Shown piece by piece: positions 62,159 through 64,000 of a DNA stretch of 64,000 nt. Position numbers and translations under genes: made by a program. The notes beneath the pieces were generated by a model. It saw nothing but the letters and a program-made list of their open reading frames with translations, was not told where the DNA came from and searched no databases. Source of the DNA: Candidatus Competibacteraceae bacterium (GTDB lineage: Bacteria > Pseudomonadota > Gammaproteobacteria > Competibacterales > Competibacteraceae). The DNA lies in assembly GCA_016699715.1 (NCBI GenBank), contig CP065007.1, positions 248,001 to 312,000 on the forward strand. The letters are read 5' to 3'. The stretch's first letter is position 1. Each line of letters begins with the position of its first letter.

Positions 62159-63069
62159 TGATTACCGATCATAGAGAGTGCGTCGAGTGGTCCGACGCTC
62201 GCGAAAACGGCATGGTGCTGGTCATCGTGTTGTGGATCACAACCCTGTTGGCGGTGATGGCCGGTAGTTTCGCCTATTCCATGCGGATCGAAACCCGCTT
62301 GGCGACTGGCACGGTCGAGCGAGCGCAAGCACGGGCTCTGGCCGAAGCCGGCATCGCCTATGCGCTGGTCTGGCAACTGGATCCGGAGGCACAGAAACAG
62401 TGGTCGCCAAACGGTGACTGGCGCGAATGGTCTTTTGGGGGTGGTCGGCTGAGAATCCAGGTAGTGGACGCCGGCGGCTTGGTGAATCTCAACACCGCCA
62501 ACTCTGAATTACTCAAGGCTTTGTTATCGGCGGCCGGTGTTGATTCCCAGGATCAGGACCGTTTGGCGGATGCCATCCAGGACTGGCGCGATCCGGACGA
62601 TCAGCCACTGCCGCACGGCGCCGAAAGCGGTGACTATCGCGCCGCCGGTCGGCCTGGACCCAAGAATGCGCCCTTCGAGAGCGTCGAGGAATTGGGTGAG
62701 GTGTTGGGAATGACCCAAGCGCTCTATGAGCGGATCGCGGATGTGGACACGGTGTTTTCCTACCACTCCGGCGTGAATCCGGAATTGGCGCCCGCCCGCT
62801 TGCTGCAAGCCCTGGGTTTGGACGAGCGGACCGTGGCCGATTACCTGGCGACGCGCGCCAGCGCCGTCGCTGACGGATCGCCTCCGCCACCGCTGCAAGC
62901 TGGTGACGGTCAATCCTTTTTCTCCCCGAGCCGTGCGAACGTTTATCATATGACCGTGACGGCCGAGACGGAGAGTGGAACGTCCGTGACCATAAAGGCC
63001 GTTATCGATGGGCGGAGCGTAGCTACCGAGCAGAACCCGCGGGTACTGGCGTGGCGCGCGGGGCGCTGA
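62158..63069 (+). CDS. gspK: Type II secretion minor pseudopilin GspK
   Basis: A 303-residue tip pseudopilin. The leader ends at Gly18 (ARENG) before MVLVIVLWITTLLAVMAGS; the +5 position is Ile rather than Glu, as normal for GspK. A large globular domain follows with the SAM-like helix-hairpin motif VNLNTANSELLKALLSAAGVD. The start ATG overlaps the gspJ stop. The 115 bp after it contain no gene. Confidence 0.9.
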   Translation: MITDHRECVEWSDARENGMVLVIVLWITTLLAVMAGSFAYSMRIETRLATGTVERAQARALAEAGIAYALVWQLDPEAQKQWSPNGDWREWSFGGGRLRIQVVDAGGLVNLNTANSELLKALLSAAGVDSQDQDRLADAIQDWRDPDDQPLPHGAESGDYRAAGRPGPKNAPFESVEELGEVLGMTQALYERIADVDTVFSYHSGVNPELAPARLLQALGLDERTVADYLATRASAVADGSPPPPLQAGDGQSFFSPSRANVYHMTVTAETESGTSVTIKAVIDGRSVATEQNPRVLAWRAGR

Positions 63070-63184
63070 AAAAGGTGGTCTTTTAGCAGTTAAGCCAAGA
63101 CTCTTCTTACCTCTTGGGTGATCGTCATGCATCATGAACTTGGTTTTAATACAGCCTGTTAGGCCGGAGAATAGGCATTCGCGC

Positions 63185-64000
63185 ATGGTTTTGTCGCTGG
63201 ATTCATCACGTTTGCAGGTTTTGACAATCAATCCCCGCTGGATCTGGAAGACATTCTGGCGCTGGTGGCGGGATGGCCTGCTAGCCTGGTTTCCCGCCAG
63301 CGTTCGCCGCTGGTTGATCGGTTCGTCGCGGCGCTTGGTCATCGCGGTGGATGAAAATGGGTATGTGTTGTCGCGCGAAGAATCCGGACAAAACCAGGTC
63401 CTGGAGCGGCTGGATCGGGCGTTGCCCGATGATCGGCTGGTGGTGAAGTGGTTTAAGGCAGAGAAAGCCAGACAACTGGTGTTGCGTTTTCCAGCCGACC
63501 AGGCGTTAGCGCGGACCCTGTCGCTGCCTTTGGCCGCCGAGAAGAAGTTGCGCCAAGTGGCGGGGTTCGAGATGGACCGCCTGACGCCGTTTGCCGCCGA
63601 TCAGGTGTACTACCATGCCCGCGTGTTGCAACGTCAGCCCGAACAGCGCCGTTTACGGGTCGAGCTGACCGCGCTGCCGCGGGTTGCGGTGGATCCGATG
63701 CTGCTTCAGTTGCGACAACAAGGACTGTTGCCAGACGTGCTGGACGTGGTGGGTGCCGATTCCGATCTTAATCTGTTGCCGCCGGAGCAGCGAGTGCGTC
63801 GGGGTCTTTGGGAACAGCGGATGCGGGCGATGGTGATCGTCGCCAGTCTGCTGCTGGTTGCGGTGGCCGCGGTGTTGCCGATTTGGCAGCAACGCGCGCT
63901 GTTGCTCCAGGCGAACGCCAAGAGCGGTCGGCTCCAGGCGGCGGCGAATCAAGCCATGACCCTACGTGATCAGTTGGATCGGACCCTGCAAACCTCCCGG
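63185..64000 (+). CDS. gspL: Type II secretion GspL-like (PilN-domain) protein, truncated at the window end
   Basis: Visible for 272 codons and cut by the right edge. The N-terminal part is a cytoplasmic GspL/PilM-like domain, with LVIAVDENGYVLSREES and LPLAAEKKLRQVAGFEMDRLTPF; the latter is a hallmark of GspL/PilN-linked proteins. A membrane segment lies at about residues 219-236 (MVIVASLLLVAVAAVLPIW), followed by a coiled coil and presumably a PilN-like periplasmic domain. Residues 18-45 contain seven tryptophans, a likely membrane-surface helix. No strong ribosome site precedes the ATG at 63185. Confidence 0.82.
   Translation, partial: MVLSLDSSRLQVLTINPRWIWKTFWRWWRDGLLAWFPASVRRWLIGSSRRLVIAVDENGYVLSREESGQNQVLERLDRALPDDRLVVKWFKAEKARQLVLRFPADQALARTLSLPLAAEKKLRQVAGFEMDRLTPFAADQVYYHARVLQRQPEQRRLRVELTALPRVAVDPMLLQLRQQGLLPDVLDVVGADSDLNLLPPEQRVRRGLWEQRMRAMVIVASLLLVAVAAVLPIWQQRALLLQANAKSGRLQAAANQAMTLRDQLDRTLQTSR

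Overview
The window is a compact, GC-rich chromosomal segment of a gammaproteobacterium. Two blocks have the gene order of the E. coli and Pseudomonas chromosomes: uvrC-pgsA-tRNA(Gly-Cys-Leu) and yhbY/rlmE-ftsH-folP-glmM-(tpiA)-secG-tRNA(Leu)-nuoA-N. A solitary phosphoribulokinase, a phasin-like fragment, a complete NADH dehydrogenase operon and a type II secretion cluster suggest an environmental lineage near Chromatiales or Competibacteraceae. That placement is inference. No rRNA, CRISPR array, insertion sequence or integrase was seen.

Layout. 1-2791 (minus): partial histone-deacetylase-like gene, CBS-domain protein, dusA and pyrD. 2792-3320: a long divergent intergenic region with a 12-bp palindrome and two operator-like 15-bp repeats spaced 21 bp apart. 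3321-7490 (plus): VpsR-like sigma-54 activator, uvrC, pgsA and three tRNA genes. 7604-12313 (minus): one very large helicase-nuclease gene, probably antiviral, beside the tRNA array. 12449-19308: yhbY (minus), a small membrane protein, rlmE, ftsH, folP, glmM, tpiA, secG and tRNA-Leu(GAG). 19611-34540: nuoABCDEFGHIJKLMN with separate nuoC and nuoD, then a DUF2818 gene. 34782-40368: phosphoribulokinase, an EamA transporter and a DUF349 protein (minus), a phasin-like/helix-hairpin-helix pair, and a YdcH-family gene. 40576-47885: ttcA, then livK-H-M-G-(Uma2)-F and a second EamA exporter. 47952-50508: purB and roxA. 50657-57184: galU, ackA, glmS, rmlA, rmlC and rmlD, mostly supplying nucleotide sugars for envelope or exopolysaccharide. 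57174-64000: gspE-F-G-H-I-J-K-L, the last truncated by the window edge.

How the genes fit together. Complex I feeds electrons into the quinone pool, which PyrD also reduces. GlmS, GlmM, GalU and RmlACD supply UDP- and dTDP-sugar precursors. The VpsR-like regulator is of a type linked to biofilm matrix control and sits where the response regulator gene gacA/uvrY is usually found. The least explained parts are the helicase-nuclease at the tRNA hotspot, the operator-like repeats upstream of the VpsR-like gene, the split phasin/HhH locus, the Uma2 nuclease inside the liv operon, and the hexanucleotide repeat at the start of gspI.
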